From the NCBI GenBank assembly GCA_947505565.1, contig CANNLB010000238.1, positions 1 through 5,620 on the forward strand: a stretch of DNA of 5,620 nt, given 5' to 3'. Positions 1 through 5,549 of the stretch are shown in pieces. Position 1 is the first letter of the stretch. Every line of letters begins with the position of its first letter. Source of the stretch: Acidobacteriota bacterium. Lineage in GTDB: Bacteria; Acidobacteriota; Terriglobia; Bryobacterales; Bryobacteraceae. Below the pieces are notes generated by a model. The model was not told the origin of the DNA. It saw nothing but the letters and a program-made list of their open reading frames with translations, and ran no database searches. The position numbers and the translations under genes were made by a program.

Positions 1-3
1 CTT

Positions 4-57
4 CAGGCTCATCTTGTGTTGGAATCGACCGGTTCTCCAGGCTCATCTTGTATTGGA
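4..57. repeat. Two 20-bp direct repeats, 34-bp period; possible mobile-element end
   Basis: The 20-bp unit CAGGCTCATCTTGTRTTGGA occurs at 4-23 and again at 38-57, with one mismatch (G at 18, A at 52). The copies are separated by 14 bp containing CGACCGGTTCT. The IS21 family is known to carry several short repeated transposase-binding units near each end, and this arrangement would fit such an end lying to the left. No transposase is visible on this side and no TG/CA boundary could be fixed. The repeat is seen directly; the mobile-element reading is inference. A pair of regulator sites is the alternative. Confidence 0.55.
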
Positions 58-77
58 TAAGACTCGCGCTTGCCCCG

Positions 78-94
78 ACTATTCCAAAAATAGT
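78..94. promoter_or_regulatory. Inverted repeat ACTATT-N5-AATAGT upstream of the transglycosylase gene
   Basis: ACTATT (78-83) and AATAGT (89-94) form a perfect 6-bp inverted repeat around a 5-bp A-rich centre. It lies 53 bp before the start codon at 148. A weak promoter could overlap it, with TTGCCC at 70-75 as the -35 and TAGAGT at 94-99 as the -10 (18-bp spacing). A dimeric repressor bound here would cover that promoter. The symmetry is visible; the operator role and the promoter are guesses. Confidence 0.3.
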
Positions 95-147
95 AGAGTG
101 AGGGAGTTGCCATGTAACCCCACATTCACCTCCGGCCAGGAACACGA

Positions 148-1785
148 ATGCGCTTGTTTTTAAAAACGCTTTCTGCCACGACGCTTGTATGGGCCTTGAC
201 TCTGCCCGTTTGCGAGGCGCAGCCGTTCAGTTTTGCCGCCCGTGCCGCCGACGCCGCCGAAGGCTCAAAGTCTCCGTATCTGCCTGCAAAAGAGGCAGCT
301 ACGCCAATTCCGCCGCAGATCAACCAGCCTTTTCCGGCTAAGCCGACGCGTAAGGACGAGCGCATGAGCCGGGCCGAAATCATGTTTGAGGAAGGCCGAA
401 AGTTGGTGCAGGCTGGTCGCGTGGCCGAGGCGCGGAAGCTGTTTGATGAGGCTCTCGATCTCGTTTTGAACGCCAAAGCCGACCCGGTCGACCGTACTCA
501 TTTTGATAAACGTTTCGAAGAATTGGTTGCAAAAATCCACCGTTTGGACATAGAAGGCCTCGGAGCTGGAGCAAGTAAAGGCGACGAGCCTAGTTTTGAT
601 AAAGCTCCGATTGACGATATCCTGAGCCTCACTTTTCCGGTGGACCCTAAGTTAAAGCCGATGGTCCGCGATGAAGTGGCCGCTACGGTGAGTCAACTTC
701 CGCTGGAAGCGACCGACGCTGTCCTTTCTTTCATTAATTATTTTAGTGGAGAACGGGGCCGGGGCACGATCCGGGCTGGTCTCCGCCGGGCTGGCAAGTT
801 CAAGCCGATGATTTCGCGTATTTTGGATGAAGAAGGGATTCCGCAGGAGTTCATTTTTCTTGCGCAGGCGGAGTCGGGCTTTTTGCCCCGCGCCGTGAGC
901 TATATGAGCGCCGCTGGGATGTGGCAGTTTATCCGGGGTCGCGGCGCTGAGTACGGCCTCCGCCAAGACGCTTACATCGACGAACGTTTCGACCCTGAAC
1001 TTGCGACCCGCGCTGCGGCCCGGCATCTTCGAGACCTTTATCACCAATTCGGGGATTGGTATTTGGCGATCGCGGCCTACAACTGCGGACCGGGAAACGT
1101 GGACCGTGCGGTGGAGAGAACCGGTTATGCGGACGTGTGGGAGCTCCGCAATCGGGGCGTCCTGCCGCTCGAAACGTCGAACTACGTGCCGATCATTCTA
1201 GCCATGACGATCATGGCCAAGAATCCGGCGAGTTATGGCCTTAGCGACATTATTCCGGATGAACCGCTACAGTACGACACGGTCGAGATGACCGCGATGA
1301 CCGGTCTGGCGCTGATCGCGGACTTGACCGGCCAGCCAGTGTCGGCCATCCGTGAGATCAATCCGGCGCTGCTGAAAGACGTGGCGCCGGCGAGCTATAA
1401 ACTGCATGTACCCAAGGGGACGCTGGTCGGATTGATGGCCGGGCTGGAGTTTGTCCCGGAGAACAAGCGCCTTTCGTGGCGTGCTTACCGAGCTGACGCC
1501 GGCGAAGACATCGGGCTGATCGCCCGCCGTTTCGGCACTTCGGCGAGCAGCTTGTTGGCGGTGAATCCGGATTTGAAAGAGCTAACCGAAGCCGGAGCGC
1601 TAGTTCTGGTTCCGGCGGCTCCCGCGCCGGCACCTCGCGTGGTGGTGGCCAAGGCTAGACCGCGCGTCCCGGTCCGTACGAGTACGGCTAAGCGACCGGT
1701 GGTAGTGCAAGCGAAACCGGGGCTGGGAGCGCCCACCCGGAAGCCTGTTGCGGCGGCCGCACAAAAGCGTAGCCCTCGCGGTTAG
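148..1785 (+). CDS. mltD: MltD-like secreted lytic transglycosylase with LysM domain
   Basis: This 545-aa protein should cleave the MurNAc-GlcNAc glycan bond of peptidoglycan, leaving 1,6-anhydroMurNAc ends, in the periplasm. Residues 1-24 look like a signal peptide (basic start, hydrophobic core, possible cut after CEA). The site around C22 (LPVC) is a poor lipobox, so a lipoprotein is less likely. Residues 79-107 resemble one TPR helix pair. The SLT domain spans about 220-345: AQAESGFLPRAVS holds the likely catalytic E242, YMSAAGMWQF follows, and AAYNCGPG (309-316) is the family AYNxG motif. A degenerate LysM-like segment lies at about 385-423 and a clearer LysM (peptidoglycan binding) at about 446-489. 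Residues 490-545 are an Ala/Pro/Arg/Lys-rich tail absent from E. coli MltD. AGGAA at 138-142 sits 5 nt before the ATG and supports this start. Function is confident; the exact Mlt subclass is less so. Confidence 0.9.
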   Translation: MRLFLKTLSATTLVWALTLPVCEAQPFSFAARAADAAEGSKSPYLPAKEAATPIPPQINQPFPAKPTRKDERMSRAEIMFEEGRKLVQAGRVAEARKLFDEALDLVLNAKADPVDRTHFDKRFEELVAKIHRLDIEGLGAGASKGDEPSFDKAPIDDILSLTFPVDPKLKPMVRDEVAATVSQLPLEATDAVLSFINYFSGERGRGTIRAGLRRAGKFKPMISRILDEEGIPQEFIFLAQAESGFLPRAVSYMSAAGMWQFIRGRGAEYGLRQDAYIDERFDPELATRAAARHLRDLYHQFGDWYLAIAAYNCGPGNVDRAVERTGYADVWELRNRGVLPLETSNYVPIILAMTIMAKNPASYGLSDIIPDEPLQYDTVEMTAMTGLALIADLTGQPVSAIREINPALLKDVAPASYKLHVPKGTLVGLMAGLEFVPENKRLSWRAYRADAGEDIGLIARRFGTSASSLLAVNPDLKELTEAGALVLVPAAPAPAPRVVVAKARPRVPVRTSTAKRPVVVQAKPGLGAPTRKPVAAAAQKRSPRG

Positions 1786-1832
1786 TTTCACGGTATCATT
1801 CGGCTTGAATTCCATTCAATGATGGTGGCTGC

Positions 1833-2339
1833 ATGAATCATTTACCGGTTTACTCTCGTCCGTTTGAAGACGATGATTTTGAAGAACTTTCGCTCGACGA
1901 CGAACATGTCGAGCTAGCGTCGGAACTGCGCGAGTACTCCGAAGACGACTTCGACGACGAATTTACCGAACAAGAGCGTCGGGAACTCGTGATTGCACCC
2001 CTTACTCCGCCGCGCCCGCCTACGGCGCCGACCACGCTTCGAGCGAAAGTCCCCAGCAGGATTGAACTGGAACCGCCGTCGCCACCCGCATTCGCTCTCG
2101 GACCCGGCCAGCTACCGCCTCGGCCCGCAAAAGTTGTGCCCCCGGTAAAGAAGGAAGCGGCACCTGCCCAGAAGCCTTCGGCTTCCGTGAAGAAGATGGC
2201 GGTGTCTGCCAAGAAAGTCTCGGTGGCGAAGAAGACGACCTTCGCGGTGAAGGCAGCAATTGCGCCGTCGGCTCCCGCCCAAAAAATCGCGTCGAAGAAG
2301 GTCGCGCCAGCCAAAAATGCTCCCGCTAAAAAGAAGTAG
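1833..2339 (+). CDS. Charge-segregated protein with Lys/Ala-rich histone-H1-like tail
   Basis: I do not recognise this 168-aa protein as a named family. It has three compositional zones. Residues 12-51 are very acidic (21 Asp/Glu within the first 51 residues). Residues about 52-105 are Pro-rich. Residues 100-168 contain 18 Lys and no acidic residue after E108, with spaced KK pairs (VKKMAVSAKKVSVAKK) that resemble bacterial histone-H1-like or AlgP-type tails. No signal peptide or membrane segment is seen, so it is probably cytoplasmic. The basic tail could bind DNA, RNA or other polyanions, with the acidic head giving self-inhibition or partner contact; this is inference from composition only. 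GGTGG at 1824-1828 gives a fair ribosome site. The gene follows the transglycosylase by 47 bp on the same strand and may be co-transcribed. The opposite-strand reading frame here is a shadow. Confidence 0.72.
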   Translation: MNHLPVYSRPFEDDDFEELSLDDEHVELASELREYSEDDFDDEFTEQERRELVIAPLTPPRPPTAPTTLRAKVPSRIELEPPSPPAFALGPGQLPPRPAKVVPPVKKEAAPAQKPSASVKKMAVSAKKVSVAKKTTFAVKAAIAPSAPAQKIASKKVAPAKNAPAKKK

Positions 2340-2350
2340 GAGTTGCGCAG

Positions 2351-2370
2351 GGGGGCCCTCCGCGGCCCCC
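2351..2370. terminator. GC hairpin between convergent genes
   Basis: GGGGGCC (2351-2357) pairs perfectly with GGCCCCC (2364-2370) around the loop CTCCGC. The hairpin fills most of the 39-bp gap between the stop codons of two convergent genes (2339 on +, 2379 on -), so it could end transcription from both sides. No T-run follows on either strand, so it is not a canonical intrinsic terminator. Its position and stability are the argument. Confidence 0.55.
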
Positions 2371-2378
2371 GCCAACGT

Positions 2379-2624
2379 CTATTCCACCGGTTGCTTCACT
2401 GCTCGACGGCAGCGCTGAAAGAGTTCGAGCAGCGCATCCGCCTGCTCTTCCGGGCCCTTGGCTGATGACGTTTTGCCGGAAAAACCCGCTGCCGGCGAGC
2501 CTTTTCCGTATCCCGTCGTCACGGCGATAAACTTCATCAACTCCAGCGCCACTTGGTCGCCTTCGTTTTTCTCGGGCTTTGCGTCTTTGGTTTCTTTCGA
2601 TTCCACTTCTTTTTCCTCTGCCAT
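2379..2624 (-). CDS. Small charged hypothetical protein, 81 aa
   Basis: I cannot assign a function. The 81-aa product has a highly charged, probably disordered head (residues 1-23, Glu/Lys-rich). A likely helix follows (QVALELMKFIAVTTGYGK, 24-41), then a Gly/Ser/Lys linker (42-57) and a second amphipathic helix (PEEQADALLELFQRCRRAV, 58-76). This pattern, with hydrophobics spaced as in paired helices, reads like a real protein and not a shadow frame. The start at 2624 is preceded by AGAGGA ten nt upstream, slightly far but usable. No signal peptide or membrane segment is seen. It is convergent with the H1-like gene and divergent from the HipA-like kinase gene, sharing an 87-bp promoter gap with the latter. 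A small adaptor or regulator is possible, but nothing shows it. Confidence 0.62.
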   Translation of the reverse strand: MAEEKEVESKETKDAKPEKNEGDQVALELMKFIAVTTGYGKGSPAAGFSGKTSSAKGPEEQADALLELFQRCRRAVKQPVE

Positions 2625-2685
2625 GCTGTGCGCGTCCTCTGCGTTTGGGATAATCCTTTAGTTTAGAGCAGAATTCGGTTCCAGA

Positions 2686-2698
2686 CGAGCGACGCTCG
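2686..2698. promoter_or_regulatory. 13-bp palindrome in the divergent promoter gap
   Basis: CGAGCG (2686-2691) and CGCTCG (2693-2698) are perfect inverted arms around a single A, ending 13 bp before the kinase start at 2712. The 87-bp gap (2625-2711) must hold promoters for both divergent genes. I could not place convincing -35/-10 pairs in it. The palindrome could be an operator touching the kinase promoter, or a short RNA hairpin. The symmetry is seen; the role is inferred. Confidence 0.3.
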
Positions 2699-2711
2699 AT
2701 TTCTATCATCC

Positions 2712-3572
2712 ATGCCCATCCAGGCGCTCCGTTTTCTCCGTCGCATGCGCGGCGGAGCCCAAGCCCATCTACTTGAAGCCGACGACGGCCGCTACTACGT
2801 CGTTAAGTTTCTTGAAAACCCGCAGCACCGTCGTATCCTGGTCAACGAATGGGTCGCGGCGGGGATGCTGCACTATCTTGGCGTAGCCTGCCCGGAAACC
2901 CGCCTGATTGAACTTTCGCCGGGCTTTCTGCGCGAGAACCCGGAAATCGCCATTCATCTCGGCTCCAAGCAGAAGGCGATTCTGCCCGGGTGGCACTTCG
3001 GCTCCCTCTTCCCCGGCAATCCCCTCCGCCAAGCCATCTACGATTTCATCCCCGATTCGCTCCTGCCCAAAATCGCCAACCGACCCGATTTCCTCGGTGC
3101 CCTCGTCTTCGACAAGTGGTGTGCCAACGCGGATTCCCGGCAAGCCATCTTCTTCCGCGCCCGACTCGGCGACTGGCTGCCCTCCCCGGAAGCCCCTCTC
3201 AAAGTTGGCTTTGTGGCGCAGATGATCGACCACGGCTACATCTTCAATGGTCCCCAGTGGGAGTTTCAGGACTCCCCGCTGCAAGGCCTTTACTTCCGCC
3301 ACGAAGTTTATCAGTCCGTCCAATCTCTCGCCGCCTTCGAACCCTGGCTCGAACTCGTACGCCACTTCCCTGAGGAAATCCTCGACCAAACGGCCCGGGA
3401 GATTCCCGAATCCTGGCTTCCGGGCGACGAACGTTCGCGCCTGGATGACTTACTTGTGACCTTGCAACGGCGCCGGACCCGCGTCGCCGATCTAATCGCC
3501 GCGTGTGTCGAAGCCCGTGTTAACCCCTTTCCCCACTGGGGAGAATCTCATCGCACAACATCCTGGCGGTGA
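2712..3572 (+). CDS. HipA-like kinase domain protein, stand-alone (HipA_2 type)
   Basis: This 286-aa protein resembles the short HipA-like kinase family and lacks the N-terminal subdomain of classical HipA toxins, which are about 440 aa. Visible kinase elements in order are YYVVKF with likely ATP-binding K32, NEW with E46 as the candidate salt-bridge partner, FDKWCANADSRQAIF (133-147) matching the HipA catalytic loop with D134, N139 and D141, and QMIDHG (170-175) in the place of the DFG motif with metal-binding D173. The C-terminal third is helical and Arg-rich. It is probably cytosolic; its substrate is unknown. No HipB-like antitoxin gene adjoins it, so a toxin-antitoxin role is unsupported. 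No upstream in-frame start precedes the stop at 2664, so ATG 2712 is the first possible start, and no Shine-Dalgarno is visible. Its last 53 bp overlap the convergent oxidase gene. Confidence 0.72.
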   Translation: MPIQALRFLRRMRGGAQAHLLEADDGRYYVVKFLENPQHRRILVNEWVAAGMLHYLGVACPETRLIELSPGFLRENPEIAIHLGSKQKAILPGWHFGSLFPGNPLRQAIYDFIPDSLLPKIANRPDFLGALVFDKWCANADSRQAIFFRARLGDWLPSPEAPLKVGFVAQMIDHGYIFNGPQWEFQDSPLQGLYFRHEVYQSVQSLAAFEPWLELVRHFPEEILDQTAREIPESWLPGDERSRLDDLLVTLQRRRTRVADLIAACVEARVNPFPHWGESHRTTSWR

Positions 3573-4449
3573 TCGGCGCCAGTAGTATCCCGTTCCGAAA
3601 GTGGCCATAGGCATCCCAAATCCGGCTGTGGCCTCGCCGACCGACCACCGGCTCTCCTGTCTCTGACCCCGGCCGGAACCCGACCCAGGCGTCCTCGACC
3701 ACCAGTCCCCGCAACTCCGGCACCATCGCCTCGGCCGCTTCCCGAATCTCCAGGACGGCCGCGGGGCGCACGGACCGCTGAAATCCGGCCCGCTCCATGT
3801 CCGCGCCGGCAATTGTCTCTCCACTGCCCCGCTGCAGGACGTAAAAATGCCCTTGCCGAATAATCCGGGGTAAGCTTCCCGGTGCCAGAGCGTACCGAAT
3901 CAAATGCCCTTTCATGGGAAATGCGCCCGGTGCCCACGCTCCGGTGGCCCAGACCACAGTCTCCTCTTCTGGATCAGTCACGACCACCCCCTCACGATAG
4001 GTAATCCCCAACCCTTCCCCCGCCGCCCGCAGCGCCGCCACGACATCGCGGGGATTCACCACCGCCTCGTCCGGATACCACCATCGGCCCGATTCCATCC
4101 GCTCCACACGAATACCCATCCGTCGTTGGACGGCCACCCGGCTCTCCATCTCCTCGGCTTCTTCAGCGATCTCCTCGGCCCCGGAGACCCGGAAGTCGAT
4201 GCGTCGTCCGGTGGTTGCCTCAAGCTCCCGTACGAAGCCGGGATAGAGCTTCAGACTATTGATGCCGTGCCGCCCCCAGCGGGACTCGGCGGCAAACTCC
4301 CCCCCGGGGGCCAACATTCCCGCTCCCGCCCAACTTGCTTCGCCTCCAATGCGCCCCTGGTCGTACACCGTCACCCGCGCCCCACGCTGCGCCAACCGCC
4401 AGGCCGCCGCACAGCCAATGATCCCGCCGCCCACCACCGCTATCTGCAT
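3520..4449 (-). CDS. thiO: Glycine oxidase ThiO-type FAD-dependent amino acid oxidase
   Basis: This 309-aa DAO-fold flavoenzyme likely oxidises glycine (or a small D-amino acid) to the imine with O2, giving dehydroglycine for the thiamine thiazole ring if it is true ThiO. The FAD Rossmann motif is at residues 3-20 (AVVGGGIIGCAAAWRLA). GEASWAGAGMLAPGG (36-50) is the flavin-contact segment typical of ThiO. WVGFRPGS contains R259, equivalent to the arginine that binds the substrate carboxylate. GHFRNGILLAPITA (282-295) is the C-terminal FAD motif, with R285 as the second family arginine. At 309 aa it is shorter than B. subtilis ThiO (about 369), mainly between the motifs, and is not truncated at either end. 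No other thiamine gene is in the window. AAGGAG abuts the ATG with no spacer, which is poor for ribosome binding; an in-frame TAG just upstream excludes an earlier start. DadA-like or another DAO-family enzyme is the alternative. Confidence 0.8.
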   Translation of the reverse strand: MQIAVVGGGIIGCAAAWRLAQRGARVTVYDQGRIGGEASWAGAGMLAPGGEFAAESRWGRHGINSLKLYPGFVRELEATTGRRIDFRVSGAEEIAEEAEEMESRVAVQRRMGIRVERMESGRWWYPDEAVVNPRDVVAALRAAGEGLGITYREGVVVTDPEEETVVWATGAWAPGAFPMKGHLIRYALAPGSLPRIIRQGHFYVLQRGSGETIAGADMERAGFQRSVRPAAVLEIREAAEAMVPELRGLVVEDAWVGFRPGSETGEPVVGRRGHSRIWDAYGHFRNGILLAPITARMLCDEILPSGERG

Positions 4450-4457
4450 CTCCTTCT

Positions 4458-4463
4458 ATAGTA
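4458..4463 (-). promoter_or_regulatory. Candidate -10 (TACTAT) for the oxidase gene
   Basis: Read on the minus strand, TACTAT lies 8 nt before the ATG at 4449 and matches TATAAT at five of six positions. A start of transcription about 7 nt downstream would fall nearly at the ATG. That fits the observation that the only purine-rich stretch (AAGGAG) has no spacer before the ATG. No good -35 was found 16-18 nt upstream. Confidence 0.35.
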
Positions 4464-4470
4464 AAGCCGC

Positions 4471-4476
4471 TACAAT
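4471..4476 (+). promoter_or_regulatory. Candidate -10 (TACAAT) for the aminotransferase gene
   Basis: TACAAT matches TATAAT at five of six positions and ends 6 nt before the ATG at 4483. Transcription would begin at or next to the start codon, giving a leaderless mRNA. No Shine-Dalgarno precedes this ATG, and an in-frame TAA at 4462 rules out an earlier start. There is no convincing -35 at the usual distance, which would lie inside the oxidase start. Confidence 0.4.
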
Positions 4477-4482
4477 CGAATC

Positions 4483-5343
4483 ATGCATCGCACCCTGCTC
4501 TACAACGACGAGCTGCGCGACTCCTCCGATCGCTTTCTCTCCCCCGGCCAAGTCGGCGTGCTGAACGGTTGGGGGGTCTTTTCAACCCTTCGCGTTTTCA
4601 ATGGTGTGCTGTTTGCCTTTGAACGTCATTGGGCCCGCATGGTGCGCGACGCCGCGCGCATGCACGTTCCCCTGCCGGATTCTCCCGACGAGCTTTACGG
4701 GAACCTGCTTCGCCTGGTGGCGGCCAATGACGCGGCGAATTCGACCCTCCGCGTCGCCATCCTGCGCAACACCGGTGGCGCGTTCGACGCCCCGAACCAG
4801 ACGCGCCCCTACGATATCATCGCGTTCACAAAGGACCTGGCCAATTGGGGCCCCGGGGCCCGCCTGGCTTGGAAGCCCGACGCCCGTCACGGCGCGAATG
4901 AGTTTGCCGGGGCCAAGATCACCGCCTGGTCGCAAAATCTGACCTGGTACGAACAGTCTCGCCAGCGCGGCTACGACGAAGTTGTCCTGCTCGATGAGCA
5001 AGGCCGCGTGAGTGAATGTACCTCCGCGAATCTTTTCGCTATCTTCGGCGATACGGTTCTTACCCCGCCGCTCGATGCCGGTTGCCTGCCGGGGATCACC
5101 CGCGAGATCCTCCTTGAGAGGATTCAGCTGCCCGGTACGACGATCGTCGAGCAACACATTTTACCCTCCGAACTCGAAAAAGCCGACGCGGTTTTTATGA
5201 CCTCGTCCACCCGTGAACTTCACCCTGTGCTTGAAATCGAAGGGCTCCAGCTGCGCAACAGCGCCTCCTGCTTGCCGCTGCTGCAGGCCGCATTCCATCA
5301 GCACATGGAGCACTACCACCCGTGGACCGGTACTAAAGCTTAG
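4483..5343 (+). CDS. Class IV PLP-dependent aminotransferase (IlvE/DAAT/PabC fold)
   Basis: This 286-aa enzyme, full length for the family, uses pyridoxal phosphate for transamination or, if PabC-like, for 4-amino-4-deoxychorismate lysis. Family landmarks in order: LNGWGVFSTLRVFNG (27-41, the GdGvFEt-r-ynG block), FERHWARM with R48 for the cofactor phosphate, FAGAKITAW with K145 as the likely Schiff-base lysine, SECTSANLF (177-185) with E178 contacting the pyridine nitrogen, LPGITREILLE (202-212), and TSSTRELHPV (240-249). The substrate cannot be settled from these motifs. Branched-chain aminotransferase, D-amino-acid aminotransferase and aminodeoxychorismate lyase are all possible. The canonical GD before GVF is replaced by GW (W30). 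It is cytosolic. The divergent oxidase gene 33 bp away suggests shared regulation in small-amino-acid or cofactor metabolism. Confidence 0.85.
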   Translation: MHRTLLYNDELRDSSDRFLSPGQVGVLNGWGVFSTLRVFNGVLFAFERHWARMVRDAARMHVPLPDSPDELYGNLLRLVAANDAANSTLRVAILRNTGGAFDAPNQTRPYDIIAFTKDLANWGPGARLAWKPDARHGANEFAGAKITAWSQNLTWYEQSRQRGYDEVVLLDEQGRVSECTSANLFAIFGDTVLTPPLDAGCLPGITREILLERIQLPGTTIVEQHILPSELEKADAVFMTSSTRELHPVLEIEGLQLRNSASCLPLLQAAFHQHMEHYHPWTGTKA

Positions 5344-5404
5344 GTAACTCAGAATTTTGAGCGCTAACGCCTTAGGAATTTAGTGTTATCAATGGGTAGG
5401 CAAG

Positions 5405-5515
5405 ATGTTGATCATGTGTTCCCGCTGTGGATCCGAATCCGTGCGCACCTCCCGGTCGCGCTCTCTCTCCTGCAAAGTTCTGAATTTGCTCGGCATTGCA
5501 CCCTTTCGCTGCCAG
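5405..5515 (+). pseudogene. Zinc-ribbon protein gene, 5' fragment cut by an insertion sequence
   Basis: From ATG 5405 (alternative ATG 5414) 37 codons read MLIMCSRCGSESVRTS, then an Arg/Ser stretch, then NLLGIAPFRCQ. The CSRCGSESVRTSRSR head and the LGIAPFRC segment match the layout of small CxxC...PFRCxxC zinc ribbons (pattern CPxCGS..v.RSRrR...l..lgl.PyRC..C) that often precede membrane segments in this kind of genome. The reading continues open into the IS end at 5516, so the expected second CxxC is replaced by IS-encoded residues (CSAPGSLD) and the rest of the gene is displaced beyond the element. A weak GGTAGG lies 4 nt before ATG 5405. It follows the aminotransferase by 61 bp on the same strand. 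The pattern match is from memory; function is unknown. Confidence 0.55.
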
Positions 5516-5540
5516 TGTAGCGCACCCGGTTCTCTGGACA
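5516..5540. repeat. Candidate terminal inverted repeat of the insertion sequence
   Basis: The 25 bp begin TGTAGCGCACCC and end TCTCTGGACA. The outer TG, the GCACCC block and the inner GGACA are shared with IS150-group ends of the IS3 family as I remember them. The partner repeat would lie outside the window, so pairing is not shown. The insertion point is placed before T5516 because the zinc-ribbon reading stays sensible up to CAG at 5513-5515. Confidence 0.6.
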
Positions 5541-5549
5541 CATCTTTGT

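Noticed and set aside
4..57. Start of a CRISPR array
   Set aside because: There are only two 20-bp copies with a 14-bp spacer. The units and spacer are too short and no cas gene is present.
1795..1823. Nested inverted repeats (ATCATT/AATGAT and TGAAT-TCC-ATTCA) in the 47-bp gap before the H1-like gene
   Set aside because: The arms are only 5-6 bp and AT-rich, there is no T-run, and the structure overlaps the ribosome site. It is too weak to call a terminator or a switch.
1850..2314. Long minus-strand reading frame opposite the H1-like gene (Ser-rich, 154 aa)
   Set aside because: Its composition is the mirror of the Asp/Glu and Lys-rich plus-strand protein (GAC/GAA read as Ser/Phe), and there is no motif. 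Treated as a shadow.
2704..2709. TATCAT as the kinase -10 element
   Set aside because: It ends only 2 nt before the ATG, so transcription would start inside the coding sequence.
2769..3389. 206-aa minus-strand frame opposite the kinase gene
   Set aside because: It has no recognisable domain, while the plus strand shows ordered kinase motifs. High GC makes such antisense frames common.
2712..3572. HipBA toxin-antitoxin module
   Set aside because: There is no HipB-like helix-turn-helix gene next to it. The 81-aa neighbour shows no HTH pattern, and the kinase lacks the HipA N-terminal part.
5344..5404. Possible terminator (CTCA-N6-TGAG and repeated CTTAGG) after the aminotransferase gene
   Set aside because: The stem is four base pairs with no T-run, and the CTTAGG copies are direct, not inverted. 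No convincing terminator is present.
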